Part shown: positions 47,758 through 55,399 of the stretch, in pieces | Numbering within the stretch: the stretch's first letter is position 1 | Layout of the letters: every line of letters begins with the position of its first letter | Origin: a virus | DNA length: 64,000 nt | IMG/VR virus record: IMGVR_UViG_3300037493_001906 | Span: 54,099 to 118,098 of that record | Reading direction: 5' to 3' (one strand) | Translations under genes and position numbers: made by a program | Notes under the pieces: generated by a model | What the model was told of the DNA's origin: nothing | Database searches by the model: none | The model's input: only the letters and a program-made list of their open reading frames with translations

Positions 47758-48308
47758 TTGAAGTTATATGTGGTCCTATGTTCTCAGGTAAGACTGAAGA
47801 ACTTATTAGGAGACTTAAGAGAGTAGCAATATCAGGGCAAACTTATATAGTTATTAAGCCTAAGATTGCTAGTAGATATGATGCAGAAGATACAGGTATA
47901 TCCACACATGATGAAACTAATTCATTGAATGCTGTGGCAGTAGAAGATTGTATTGCAGATATTTATTATGCTACTGAAGAATACAATGTAGTTGCTATTG
48001 ACGAGGCCCAATTCTTTAGTGAGAAGCTCTATCAAGTAGTAATGATGCTAGCAGATAGTGGGAAAAGAATAATAATCTCAGGTCTTGATACAGACTTTAG
48101 AAGAAAACCTTTTCCTACTATAGCCAACCTAATGTCTGTTGCAGATAAGGTAGACAAGTTACACTCTATATGTATGGGGTGTAAGGAAGATGCTATCTAC
48201 TCTCTCAGAACTTCTAATGAAACAGATCTTATGGTTATAGGAAACCAGGATACTTATTTACCCCTATGTAGAAAATGTTATAATAATAAAAAAGATGGAA
48301 CTAAGTGA
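47754..48308 (+). CDS. tdk: Thymidine kinase
   Basis: The 184-aa protein has the P-loop GPMFSGKTEELIRRLKR, Walker B/lid VVAIDEAQFF, and structural zinc ligands CMGCKED and CRKCYN. These identify a type II thymidine kinase, which phosphorylates deoxythymidine to raise dTTP for replication. Length matches the family. It overlaps its neighbours by 4 and 14 bases. Confidence 0.95.
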   Translation: MIEVICGPMFSGKTEELIRRLKRVAISGQTYIVIKPKIASRYDAEDTGISTHDETNSLNAVAVEDCIADIYYATEEYNVVAIDEAQFFSEKLYQVVMMLADSGKRIIISGLDTDFRRKPFPTIANLMSVADKVDKLHSICMGCKEDAIYSLRTSNETDLMVIGNQDTYLPLCRKCYNNKKDGTK

Positions 48309-48552
48309 AATAGAACAATTGGCCAGGGAACATTACCCTCACCACTTTGATTATCAACAGGTATGGGTCAATGCTTTTACTAAAGCCTTAGAACTATGTG
48401 CTGATAAAGAATTTTCTGTAGCTGATTTGAATATGGCTATTAATTTAGCAAGACATATTAATCATACTGTATGGGAACTACCACAGAATACAATAATTGA
48501 AAGATTAATTGAACTTAAAACAAATAACAATGACAATCCAAGGACACCTTAG
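48295..48552 (+). CDS. 85-aa helical protein
   Basis: It begins MELSEIEQLAREHYPHHFDY and is entirely helical (LCADKEFSVADLNMAINLAR). It overlaps thymidine kinase by 14 bases. Function is unknown. Confidence 0.68.
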   Translation: MELSEIEQLAREHYPHHFDYQQVWVNAFTKALELCADKEFSVADLNMAINLARHINHTVWELPQNTIIERLIELKTNNNDNPRTP

Positions 48553-48769
48553 AAAAGAAAAAGATGGTTGGTATATTCAGTATAGGTCAGAAGAAGCAGG
48601 ACAAGACTATACTTGGTATGATAGATTACCTATACAAGACCAAAAAGATTTTGGTGATGAATGGATTGGTGTAAAGGCATTAGCAGAAACAATTGATGTA
48701 CCTAAATTAGATAATGGTGCAACTAATCAGTATATTAGATATGCTAAAATTATAAAACTAATCCTATGA
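48530..48769 (+). CDS. 79-aa beta-rich protein
   Basis: I start at ATG 48530 (MTIQGHLRKEKDGWYIQYRS) rather than 48509, to shorten the overlap. Strands carrying WYIQYRSEEAGQDYTWYDRL suggest an SH3-like fold. I recall similar short proteins in Bacteroidota phages; function is unknown. Confidence 0.7.
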   Translation: MTIQGHLRKEKDGWYIQYRSEEAGQDYTWYDRLPIQDQKDFGDEWIGVKALAETIDVPKLDNGATNQYIRYAKIIKLIL

Positions 48770-49149
48770 AAACTATACAAGAACATTATAAAAAAGAAAT
48801 TGAAGAGTTTAGAAATGAAGTAACAAGAGTTGTGCATGATTCCTTCATGGAATTAATGGAGCAACCACCTGTATTATTTGGTATTAAAGCTGACAGTGCT
48901 CCTAATGAAATATTTGTATTAGATGGACTAGATAGCTTACCTGAAATGGAAAACAACACACTCATGTTTGAAGCTATTAAAGAGTTTAATAAGAAAACTA
49001 AACCTATTGTAATAGCTTTTGCAAGTGAAGGTTATATGAGAGACTTTGATCCTCTATTAGATGAGGATGGAGAGTTGGAGGCGAAAACCTCCACTTCTAA
49101 TATGCACCCAATTTTTCAACAAGCACTAAAACCATTTGGAATAAGATAA
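48766..49149 (+). CDS. 127-aa unknown protein
   Basis: An N-terminal helix (MKTIQEHYKKEIEEFRNEVT) precedes a small alpha/beta domain with KPIVIAFASEGYMRDFDPLL. A GGAGG/CCTCC stem with a CGAAAA loop lies in its coding sequence near 49080. Its stop is one base from the ATG of the split gene. Function is unknown. Confidence 0.7.
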   Translation: MKTIQEHYKKEIEEFRNEVTRVVHDSFMELMEQPPVLFGIKADSAPNEIFVLDGLDSLPEMENNTLMFEAIKEFNKKTKPIVIAFASEGYMRDFDPLLDEDGELEAKTSTSNMHPIFQQALKPFGIR

Positions 49150-49150
49150 T

Positions 49151-49192
49151 ATGGATTGGATAAAATTACCTAAACCACTATTACTAATTTAA
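49151..49192 (+). pseudogene. 5' fragment of a small gene split by an insertion
   Basis: ATG at 49151, spaced as a normal gene start after the previous stop, encodes only MDWIKLPKPLLLI before TAA. The likely remainder resumes about 690 bases downstream at 49882. The intervening DNA has different composition and attC-like ends. Confidence 0.6.
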
Positions 49193-49204
49193 AAAACAAA
49201 AAAT

Positions 49205-49504
49205 ATGAACGCAAAAGAAAAAGCAAAAGAACTAATAGAAAAGTATTTAAAAGTTGACATTGAAATAGGTGGTCTTCTAAGTCTGCAATGTCGTCAACAC
49301 GATGGTTATCTTACAATGAAAATTCACGATGCCAAACAATGTGCTTTGATTGCAGTTGAAGAAATATTGCATTGTGAAGCCACAGAGCCATCCGATACCG
49401 ATTGGGATGATTGTGGTGCAACTGCTCAATATTATTGGCCACAAAAGAAAATCGATGCAGGTAAATTTTGGGGCGATGTCAAGTCGGAGTTGCAGTCTTT
49501 GTAA
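49205..49504 (+). CDS. 99-aa cassette-borne protein
   Basis: It begins MNAKEKAKELIEKYLKVDIE. The C-terminal part is acidic and aromatic (HCEATEPSDTDWDDCGATAQ). Codons such as CGT, CGA, CCG and GCC are far more common than in neighbouring genes, so it was probably acquired recently from a less AT-rich genome. Two bases after its stop comes TTGCGTATAACG, matching the site after the next gene. Function is unknown. Confidence 0.76.
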   Translation: MNAKEKAKELIEKYLKVDIEIGGLLSLQCRQHDGYLTMKIHDAKQCALIAVEEILHCEATEPSDTDWDDCGATAQYYWPQKKIDAGKFWGDVKSELQSL

Positions 49505-49506
49505 GG

Positions 49507-49518
49507 TTGCGTATAACG
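49507..49518 (+). repeat. attC-like half-site after first cassette gene
   Basis: TTGCGTATAACG lies two bases after the stop and matches TTGCACATAACG at 49764-49775 in 10 of 12 positions at the same spacing. No full palindrome follows, so it may be a truncated recombination site. Confidence 0.55.
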
Positions 49519-49572
49519 GTTTTTTGTATCAGAAATTAAAACAAACAAAATGACACTAACAGATTTAAAACA

Positions 49573-49761
49573 ATGAAAACATTAGCAGATGGATTTGAAG
49601 TATCGGCAAGAAGTTATTACTACTTACTTGATTGGAACGAAGTAAACGAATGGAAATATATTACTCACGCCTTTCTGAAAACAAGATTGTGTGATTTGAC
49701 AAAGGATGAATATAAGAAGTTATTTGACCATGCTACAACGTCTGAAATGAACGGATGGTAG
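49573..49761 (+). CDS. 62-aa cassette-borne protein
   Basis: It encodes MKTLADGFEVSARSYYYLLD, then WNEVNEWKYITHAFLKTRLC, ending HATTSEMNGW. Composition again is more GC-rich than that of phage genes. It is followed at once by the attC-like palindrome. Function is unknown; its small size and cassette setting fit accessory or stress genes. Confidence 0.7.
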   Translation: MKTLADGFEVSARSYYYLLDWNEVNEWKYITHAFLKTRLCDLTKDEYKKLFDHATTSEMNGW

Positions 49762-49763
49762 CC

Positions 49764-49856
49764 TTGCACATAACGTTTTGCAGATAAGCGAAGGCACAAA
49801 TAGCGTGGGCATTGTGCGGTTGGATTTGGGCTTTTGCTTAGCTGCTGTTAGCAGTA
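49764..49856 (+). repeat. attC-like imperfect palindrome
   Basis: TTGCACATAACG opens the site. GCAG (49780-49783), TAAGC (49785-49789) and GCACAA (49794-49799) then pair with TTGTGC (49812-49817), GCTTA (49836-49840) and CTGC (49842-49845), and CTGTTA closes it. An extended imperfect hairpin between a TAAC and a GTTA end directly after a stop codon is the layout of integron cassette attC sites. The core triplets do not match the strict RYYYAAC/GTTRRRY consensus. Confidence 0.6.
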
Positions 49857-49881
49857 GTGCCTTTCTCGAATTAAAATAAAA

Positions 49882-50076
49882 CTTCTGGGCGGAGTTTATT
49901 GGGAAATAGATAGAGATGAAGATGATAAGATTATAGGTATAACCCTGCTTCAAGATAAAGCATGGAGAACAAAAGGAGAAACTACAGGAGAGATGTCTAA
50001 ACTATTAACTAAAAATTATAGCTTGATGACTTCTAAAGTAGAAGACTATTTAGATAAAAAATTTAATATGAACTAA
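49882..50076 (+). pseudogene. 3' fragment of the split small gene
   Basis: An open frame without its own start reads LLGGVYWEIDRDEDDKIIGI, then TLLQDKAWRTKGETTGEMSK, ending DYLDKKFNMN. Its stop precedes the next gene by one base, the usual spacing here. Joined to MDWIKLPKPLL at 49151 it would make a normal gene of roughly 75 aa. Confidence 0.65.
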
Positions 50077-50077
50077 C

Positions 50078-50260
50078 ATGGAAATAAGAATCATTATATG
50101 GATATTCATAATATACATATTAATATCTCAATGCCTAGCTGTTTATTATTTATATCTATTTGCTCAGCACCATGGGTTTTGGACAACGCTCCTAATTGGT
50201 CCTATAGTATCTGAACTCAAAGGATTAATATGGATTATTAACCAACCTCATTTTAATTAA
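50078..50260 (+). CDS. 60-aa membrane protein
   Basis: One long hydrophobic stretch (IIIWIFIIYILISQCLAVYY, then LYLFAQHHGFW) is followed by a second short one. It lies two bases before the SF2 helicase gene. Function is unknown. Confidence 0.7.
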   Translation: MEIRIIIWIFIIYILISQCLAVYYLYLFAQHHGFWTTLLIGPIVSELKGLIWIINQPHFN

Positions 50261-50262
50261 TT

Positions 50263-51345
50263 ATGACAAGAGAACAAATTCAAAGTGAAGCTCTACAAAG
50301 TTTACTATCATCCACTCATGGTACAATTGCTATGTCAATGGGTTCTGGTAAAACTCTTGTAGGTCTCAAACATATGGATGCTAACTACACAGACTATGCT
50401 AGATTCCTTGTTGTTGCACCTAAAATATCCATCTTCCAAGAATGGATAGATCAGGCTAATAAGTTTAACCTATCTCATTTAATAGAGCATATTAAGTTTA
50501 CTACTTACTTATCTCTATATAAACAAGATCTTGACTATGATGTTGTGTACTTAGACGAGTGCCATTCGCTAAAATTCTCTCACAAGGATTGGCTTGACCA
50601 ATACAAGGAAAAGATTGTTGGCCTCACGGGAACTCCTCCTAAGTACGCATCATCAGAGAAAGGTAAAATGGTTAATGACTATTGTCCTGTAATTTATAAT
50701 TATTCCACAGATTCTGCAGTAGAAGACAACATCCTCAATGATTATAGAATAAAGGTACACATGCTCAGCCTGGGTACTAAATCAAATATTCCTGTAAATA
50801 CAAGAGGTAAAGGGTTTATGACTTCAGAATACAATAATTATAATTATTGGACCAATAGAATCTTAGATGCTAAATCTGCTAAGGAAACTCAAATTACTAG
50901 AGTAATGAGAATGAAAGCCTTGCAAGGATTTAAATCTAAAGAAGAACTTGCTAAGACATTACTCATTAATACTAATGAGAAGATAATTGTATTTGCTAAT
51001 ACTATGGAACAAGCAGATAGCTTTGGTATTCCTAGTTATCACAGCAAAAATACATTATCTGAAGAAAATCTCCGTCTATTTAAATCAGGAGCTATTAAAA
51101 AGATGTCTTGTGTACTGCAATTAAATGAAGGTGTTAATATTCCTAATCTTAAAGAAGGAATAATAATGCACGCATATGGTAATGAACGTAAGTCAAGCCA
51201 GCGTATTGGCAGGCTTCTTAGGTTAAATCCTAATGAAACAGCTGTAATACATATATTATGCTATAAAAATACAGTAGATGAGCAATGGGTTAACACAGCT
51301 CTAGAAGATCTTGATCAAACTAAAATTAAATACTTAAATTACTAA
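50263..51345 (+). CDS. SF2 DNA helicase (SNF2/DEAD-like)
   Basis: The 360-aa protein shows Walker A TIAMSMGSGKTLVGLKHM, motif II DVVYLDECHSLKF, motif III VGLTGTPPK, and motif VI SSQRIGRLLRL. These identify a small ATP-dependent SF2 helicase or translocase. crAss-like phages carry such an enzyme in their replication block. It may remodel replication or recombination intermediates. No nuclease domain is fused. Confidence 0.92.
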   Translation: MTREQIQSEALQSLLSSTHGTIAMSMGSGKTLVGLKHMDANYTDYARFLVVAPKISIFQEWIDQANKFNLSHLIEHIKFTTYLSLYKQDLDYDVVYLDECHSLKFSHKDWLDQYKEKIVGLTGTPPKYASSEKGKMVNDYCPVIYNYSTDSAVEDNILNDYRIKVHMLSLGTKSNIPVNTRGKGFMTSEYNNYNYWTNRILDAKSAKETQITRVMRMKALQGFKSKEELAKTLLINTNEKIIVFANTMEQADSFGIPSYHSKNTLSEENLRLFKSGAIKKMSCVLQLNEGVNIPNLKEGIIMHAYGNERKSSQRIGRLLRLNPNETAVIHILCYKNTVDEQWVNTALEDLDQTKIKYLNY

Positions 51346-51349
51346 ATAA

Positions 51350-51721
51350 ATGAAAACAAAAAAAGCAGTTAAAAAGGTAGCAAAAAAGGGAACAATCTCT
51401 AAAGTAACTAAACAAGTTAAATCTGTAGCAAATCCATTTGAAATATTAGAGGATGTGTCATTAGTAAGGACTAGTGCACTAACAGATCCTAATATTGATA
51501 AGCTTATTGAACAAATAAATAAACTTGAAGTAGGTAACAAGAACCAATCAATTAATGTTCCTACTACACTGTATCCTCTTAAGAAAGATGCTAACAATTT
51601 AATTAGAATAGTTAAATATAAGTTTAAAGAAGAAGGATTAGGTATTATTATATCTGCAAAAACTATTTTATCAAATGATAAAAAAGTGTATCTTGGCACC
51701 AGAATCTTTAGAATAAACTAA
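51350..51721 (+). CDS. 123-aa protein with Lys-rich N-terminus
   Basis: The first 25 residues are basic (MKTKKAVKKVAKKGTISKVT); a compact domain follows, ending GIIISAKTILSNDKKVYLGT and RIFRIN. The basic lead resembles the tail of the H1-like protein at 55400. DNA binding is plausible. Its stop overlaps the next start by one base. Confidence 0.7.
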   Translation: MKTKKAVKKVAKKGTISKVTKQVKSVANPFEILEDVSLVRTSALTDPNIDKLIEQINKLEVGNKNQSINVPTTLYPLKKDANNLIRIVKYKFKEEGLGIIISAKTILSNDKKVYLGTRIFRIN

Positions 51722-52041
51722 TGGCAACAACAGCATTACAAATAGAGAAAGATGGTAAGGTAGAGAGAATCTATTTTATGACAACAGCAAAAGAAAATGG
51801 AGAAGTTGATGTAGATATTTTTATAGCTGATGATGATTGGATACCCCAAGGTACTCCTTCTATTGGCTATGCACCTATGGGTGAAGAACAATATCATACA
51901 GAACTGAGGGTATTGGCTATTGAAAAAAATCAATATGTGCCATACCAATCCACTAATCCAGAATGGAATCCAGGATATAATCCTGAAGACTATGATTATG
52001 ACAAACTCTTAGAAGATACAGATTTAAATGAGTCCCTTTGA
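51721..52041 (+). CDS. 106-aa acidic protein
   Basis: It begins MATTALQIEKDGKVERIYFM and ends EDYDYDKLLEDTDLNESL. It is beta-rich in the first half with an acidic C-terminus. It overlaps the next gene by 14 bases. Function is unknown. Confidence 0.7.
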   Translation: MATTALQIEKDGKVERIYFMTTAKENGEVDVDIFIADDDWIPQGTPSIGYAPMGEEQYHTELRVLAIEKNQYVPYQSTNPEWNPGYNPEDYDYDKLLEDTDLNESL

Positions 52042-52327
52042 TGTAATTTGTGTTAATGATTCTAACAGACCTGATGGAATACCCACAAGTAAGTGGGTAA
52101 AGAAAGGAGAAATCTATACAGTTATTTTAGTAGGAAGAATGCTCATGCAAAATGGTTGCATGGGCTTCAAACTTAAACAACTTGATATAGATGATTGTTT
52201 TCCTTATCAATTCTTCAGTGCTGAAAGATTCAGAATGCTACAAGATGCAGATGTGTGGACAGAATCAATCTTAAATAAGATTGTTGAAGAAGCAGAAGAC
52301 GAATTAGTTAAAATTTCATTAAAGTAG
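52028..52327 (+). CDS. 99-aa conserved small phage protein
   Basis: The pattern FDVICVNDSNRPDGIPTSKW, then VKKGEIYTVI, then RFRMLQDADVWTESI is one I recall as recurrent in Bacteroidota phages; it looks like an SH3-like barrel. Function is unknown. The long hairpin at 52329-52391 follows its stop. Confidence 0.74.
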   Translation: MSPFDVICVNDSNRPDGIPTSKWVKKGEIYTVILVGRMLMQNGCMGFKLKQLDIDDCFPYQFFSAERFRMLQDADVWTESILNKIVEEAEDELVKISLK

Positions 52328-52328
52328 T

Positions 52329-52391
52329 CCTTGTCCAGGTATGGCTTACTGACAAAACTAGTATTTTGTGTAAGTCATGCCTAGGTCAAGG
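52329..52391 (+). ncRNA. Long imperfect hairpin between genes
   Basis: CCTTG...CAAGG closes a roughly 25-base-pair stem with single mismatches. The arms read CCTTGTCCAGGTATGGCTTA and AAGTCATGCCTAGGTCAAGG, with ACAAAA/TTTTGT near the loop CTAGTA. No U run follows, so it is not a standard terminator. It may be an RNase III-type processing site or a small structured RNA. Confidence 0.65.
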
Positions 52392-52402
52392 CAATTATAT
52401 AT

Positions 52403-52636
52403 ATGCAAAAACAAACTCCACTTCAAGAACTAATAGAATTTATGTCACATAATGTCTATAGAGGTAATGCAATTGTATATGGTAAAGTATTAGAGTTACT
52501 TGAAAAAGAACAAGAAGAATTATCTGAAGCTTTTAACAATGGTAGACACAATGCTAAATATGTACTTACTACATCACCAATAAATGGGATTGAGTATTAT
52601 AACAAAACTTATGGAAAATTAAATGTTGACATCTGA
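52403..52636 (+). CDS. 77-aa small helical protein, paralogue family
   Basis: It contains QTPLQELIEFMSHNVYRGNA, then LELLEKEQEELSEAFNNGRH and final YYNKTYGKL, like the proteins at 47515, 52877 and 53083. It overlaps the next gene by 14 bases. Function is unknown. Confidence 0.72.
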   Translation: MQKQTPLQELIEFMSHNVYRGNAIVYGKVLELLEKEQEELSEAFNNGRHNAKYVLTTSPINGIEYYNKTYGKLNVDI

Positions 52637-52874
52637 AGAAATAGAACAAGCTGCTCAAGACCATATTAATAGAACATATGGCAAACTTATTAGTAAAACA
52701 ACAAAAGAAAATATTAAAAATACCTATATTGCAGGTATAAAATTTGGTATAAAAGAAACAGCAAGTGACTATGCAGACTCTTATAATGAATTATTAGAAT
52801 GGCTATCACAAATACTTCCTATAGAAGAACTAGAAGCAATTGAAGCTGTAATTGAATCAAAACATAGAATATAA
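52623..52874 (+). CDS. 83-aa helical protein
   Basis: It begins MLTSEEIEQAAQDHINRTYG and is all helical (YADSYNELLEWLSQILPIEE). The HINRTYGKL segment resembles the paralogue family, but the DAxxxG core is changed to NTYIAGIKFG. It is probably a diverged member. Confidence 0.7.
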   Translation: MLTSEEIEQAAQDHINRTYGKLISKTTKENIKNTYIAGIKFGIKETASDYADSYNELLEWLSQILPIEELEAIEAVIESKHRI

Positions 52875-52876
52875 TA

Positions 52877-53080
52877 ATGAAAACTGCTTTACAAACATTT
52901 ATTGATGAAATTCCTGTTATCTCTAGTGAATCATTGGAGATTATAAAATTAGCTGAATCTTTTCTCCCCCTAGAAGAAGAACAAATCAAAGATGCTTGGT
53001 CAGCAGGACATAGAGTTGTTACAAGAAATCCAGAGCATGATGTAACTCCTGATGAGTATTATGATGATCAATTTGATTAG
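52877..53080 (+). CDS. 67-aa small helical protein, paralogue family
   Basis: KTALQTFIDEIPVISSESLE, then FLPLEEEQIKDAWSAGHRVV, then DEYYDDQFD aligns with the 47515-type proteins. It is packed two bases from its neighbours. Function is unknown. Confidence 0.72.
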   Translation: MKTALQTFIDEIPVISSESLEIIKLAESFLPLEEEQIKDAWSAGHRVVTRNPEHDVTPDEYYDDQFD

Positions 53081-53082
53081 CA

Positions 53083-53310
53083 GTGGCCAGGACAGCATTA
53101 GAACTCTATATTGATTGGTTAAAGACTGACCAACCTACTAATACAAAAGGTATTAGGAAAGCTATTAAGATGCTAGAAATAGAGCGTCAACAAATAATAG
53201 ATACATATGATATGGGATGGGTTCAATGCTTAAGGAAAGAAGGTAAGCCTGCTGAGAAACATTATAATGATAAGTATGGTAAATTAGAAAACAAATACTA
53301 TGAAGATTAA
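53083..53310 (+). CDS. 75-aa small helical protein with GTG start
   Basis: The start is GTG at 53083: MARTALELYIDWLKTDQPTN, then IKMLEIERQQIIDTYDMGWV, then KHYNDKYGKLENKYYED. It is a further member of the 47515-type family and overlaps the next gene by 11 bases. Confidence 0.72.
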   Translation: MARTALELYIDWLKTDQPTNTKGIRKAIKMLEIERQQIIDTYDMGWVQCLRKEGKPAEKHYNDKYGKLENKYYED

Positions 53311-53548
53311 TTTAAAAGAATTAGCACAAGACAAAGAAGTAATTAAATATTGCCAAAAGATATTGGTAGAAAACTCAGAAACTAAAGCCCTGTCAAGAAA
53401 ACTTAACAGGGTTCTTCGTTTTATGGAGGAAGTAGAAGTAGATTTAGAAATGGGTGGTGAGTCTATTATAGAATTAGATATGCCCAGGACTAAAGCTATA
53501 GAAGAAAGAGATAAAGCAATGAGATTCATGAATAATGAAGATGAATAA
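53300..53548 (+). CDS. 82-aa helical protein
   Basis: It begins MKINLKELAQDKEVIKYCQK and is helical and charged throughout. Its stop overlaps the next ATG by one base. A small AACAGGGTT/CTTGACAGGG-like hairpin lies in its coding region. Function is unknown. Confidence 0.7.
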   Translation: MKINLKELAQDKEVIKYCQKILVENSETKALSRKLNRVLRFMEEVEVDLEMGGESIIELDMPRTKAIEERDKAMRFMNNEDE

Positions 53549-53952
53549 TGGCAGGTAAACATAACATATTCCATGGTCAGTTCCATAAAGGTGAAGATGG
53601 TAAACTGACAGCAACAGGAGCTACTAAAGAAAGGTATCTTAAATTTATTAAAGCTTTAGAACCTGAACAAACTGTAGAAGCATTCTTTGAAGCTAATGAG
53701 GACAATGGAACAGTGCCTCAATTAGCTAAGATACATGCTTGTATAAGGGAATTAGCCAAAGAAATTGGTGAGCCTTATGAGGATATGAAACTAGAAGTTA
53801 AAAGACAATCAGGTCTTTGTGTTAAAAAAGAAGTTAATGGAGAATTGTTTATGGTATGCAAGTCTTTTGCAGATTGTTCTAAAGAAGAACTTGCACTAAC
53901 AATAGAAGCTATTAATAGGATTGGAGAAATGATTGGAATTAACTTCCACTAG
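53548..53952 (+). CDS. 134-aa protein, NinB-like C-terminal half
   Basis: The C-terminal part, YEDMKLEVKRQSGLCVKKEV, then FMVCKSFADCSKEELALTIE, then IGEMIGINF, resembles the end of NinB/Orf-type recombination mediators (basic strand, then SFADCSKEEL helix). This is recognition by pattern and is tentative. The gene converges with a minus-strand gene, overlapping by 14 bases. Confidence 0.68.
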   Translation: MAGKHNIFHGQFHKGEDGKLTATGATKERYLKFIKALEPEQTVEAFFEANEDNGTVPQLAKIHACIRELAKEIGEPYEDMKLEVKRQSGLCVKKEVNGELFMVCKSFADCSKEELALTIEAINRIGEMIGINFH

Positions 53953-54280
53953 GTGGTACAGGAACAATCATCTTGTAAAATTCTTCACTTGATAATTCCT
54001 TTTCTTCTGCTTTACCTTCTTTTTTAGCAGTCTTCTCCATAGCATCTACTAGTCCAACAAGAATAAATATTGTTTCTTCTTGTTGAGTATTACTTGCTTG
54101 ATTGGTTTTCATTTTCTCTAAGATATTAATGAATTCATTATTACCAATAGATTCACCATAAGTCATTAGAAGTATTTGACATCTTCTAAGGAAGTATCCA
54201 GATACCTCTATGTTAAACAAAGTATCCATTGAAATAATAGGCACTTTATATTTTTCTGGTTGTTCTGTATTTTGCTCCAT
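53939..54280 (-). CDS. 113-aa minus-strand protein in the early arm
   Basis: It reads MEQNTEQPEKYKVPIISMDT, then LFNIEVSGYFLRRCQILLMT, ending KMIVPVPPSGS. It has the orientation of the virion arm and a TATATTTG box 4 bases before its ATG, like the gene at 10745. Codon choice is normal. It is probably a late gene; function is unknown. Confidence 0.75.
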   Translation of the reverse strand: MEQNTEQPEKYKVPIISMDTLFNIEVSGYFLRRCQILLMTYGESIGNNEFINILEKMKTNQASNTQQEETIFILVGLVDAMEKTAKKEGKAEEKELSSEEFYKMIVPVPPSGS

Positions 54281-54284
54281 CCTG

Positions 54285-54292
54285 CAAATATA
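54285..54292 (-). promoter_or_regulatory. TAnnTTTG box abutting a start codon
   Basis: TATATTTG, then CAGG, then ATG on the minus strand. The predicted transcript start falls at or very near the ATG, as for the gene at 10745, suggesting a leaderless mRNA. Confidence 0.7.
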
Positions 54293-54318
54293 ATTGTAAA
54301 AATTAAATAAACAAAATC

Positions 54319-55041
54319 ATGCAAGCATTAACTGTACAAATTAACATAGAAGAAATAAAGCTAAAACTATATGAAAAACTTAAGCCATCAGGCTGGGCAG
54401 ATAAGTTGAAAACATTTATTATGTCAGAAGACTTTGATAAATTACTCAATGCTCTCTTAAAAGAAGCACAAGAGGGTAGAAGGTTTACTCCAGTACTTAA
54501 ACAAGTATTCAGAGCCTTTGAAGAATGTCCTTATAAAGAACTTAAGGTAGTTATAATAGGTCAGGATCCTTACATCTTTCACCAAGTGGCTGATGGAATT
54601 GCCTTCTCTTGTAGTAATTTAGGTAAGATAGAGCCTAGTCTAAGGTACATATATCATGCTATAGATGAAACAGTATATCCAAATCAGGAATATGAGCACA
54701 CAGCTGATTTAGCCAGATGGTCAAATCAAGGCGTGCTTATGCTTAACTCAACTCTAACTACTACCATAAACAAGGTAGGTCAGCATTATGAGATATGGAA
54801 GCCTTTTATGACTTTCTTATTTGACTTGCTAGGATACAATAACTCAGGACTAGTATGGATATTCATGGGCAAAAAGGCAGAGGAATGGGCAGACTCTCTA
54901 CCTGATACACATCATAAACTATTTGTATCTCATCCTGCCTCAGCTGCTCATATGAAGCAAGCCACATGGGACTGTAAAGACTGCTTTAATCAAGCCAATC
55001 AAATAATTAAACAAAACAATAATCAAACTATAACATGGTAA
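54319..55041 (+). CDS. ung: Uracil-DNA glycosylase, family 1
   Basis: The 240-aa protein carries the catalytic motif VVIIGQDPYIFHQVADGIAF (Asp of the GQDPY segment), NQGVLMLNSTLTT, and FVSHPASAAHMK with the catalytic His. It removes uracil from DNA. An insertion in GQDPYIFHQ, compared with the usual GQDPYHG, is a variant worth noting. Such enzymes are known from crAss-like phages. Length fits the family. Confidence 0.93.
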   Translation: MQALTVQINIEEIKLKLYEKLKPSGWADKLKTFIMSEDFDKLLNALLKEAQEGRRFTPVLKQVFRAFEECPYKELKVVIIGQDPYIFHQVADGIAFSCSNLGKIEPSLRYIYHAIDETVYPNQEYEHTADLARWSNQGVLMLNSTLTTTINKVGQHYEIWKPFMTFLFDLLGYNNSGLVWIFMGKKAEEWADSLPDTHHKLFVSHPASAAHMKQATWDCKDCFNQANQIIKQNNNQTITW

Positions 55042-55358
55042 ATCTAGTAAACACATTCTATTTATTAAGTATTGTATTCATAATAATGGAAACCTATGTA
55101 TTCTTCTACCCCAAGATACTAGTAGTAAACAGCACTCTATTTAATTATCTTCAAATTGCATATGCTCTATGGACTATAATAGGTTGTTGGTCAAACAATG
55201 TCATGGCCTTTGGTATGTTGTGTAGTTTAGGATTCATCACAGGTCTTATTAAATATAAAGTCAACAAAAGATATTATGTTACTATCATCAAAGCTGACTC
55301 AATTGTCTCAAATCTTTTGTTAATAACTATTTTATTAAAGCATTTTTTATATCTTTAA
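55035..55358 (+). CDS. 107-aa multi-span membrane protein
   Basis: Three or four hydrophobic helices are visible (FYLLSIVFIIMETYVFFY, LFNYLQIAYALWTIIG, NVMAFGMLCSLGFITGLI, IVSNLLLITILLKHFLYL). It overlaps the UNG stop by 7 bases. Function is unknown. Confidence 0.74.
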   Translation: MVNLVNTFYLLSIVFIIMETYVFFYPKILVVNSTLFNYLQIAYALWTIIGCWSNNVMAFGMLCSLGFITGLIKYKVNKRYYVTIIKADSIVSNLLLITILLKHFLYL

Positions 55359-55399
55359 CCCGTAATTTATCAATTTCTAATTAATTAAAATCAAGTAAC

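Noticed and set aside
49350-49553. Overlapping frame within the first cassette gene
   Set aside because: It is in another frame of the 99-aa gene and runs through the attC-like half-site; the 99-aa frame has a better start and composition.
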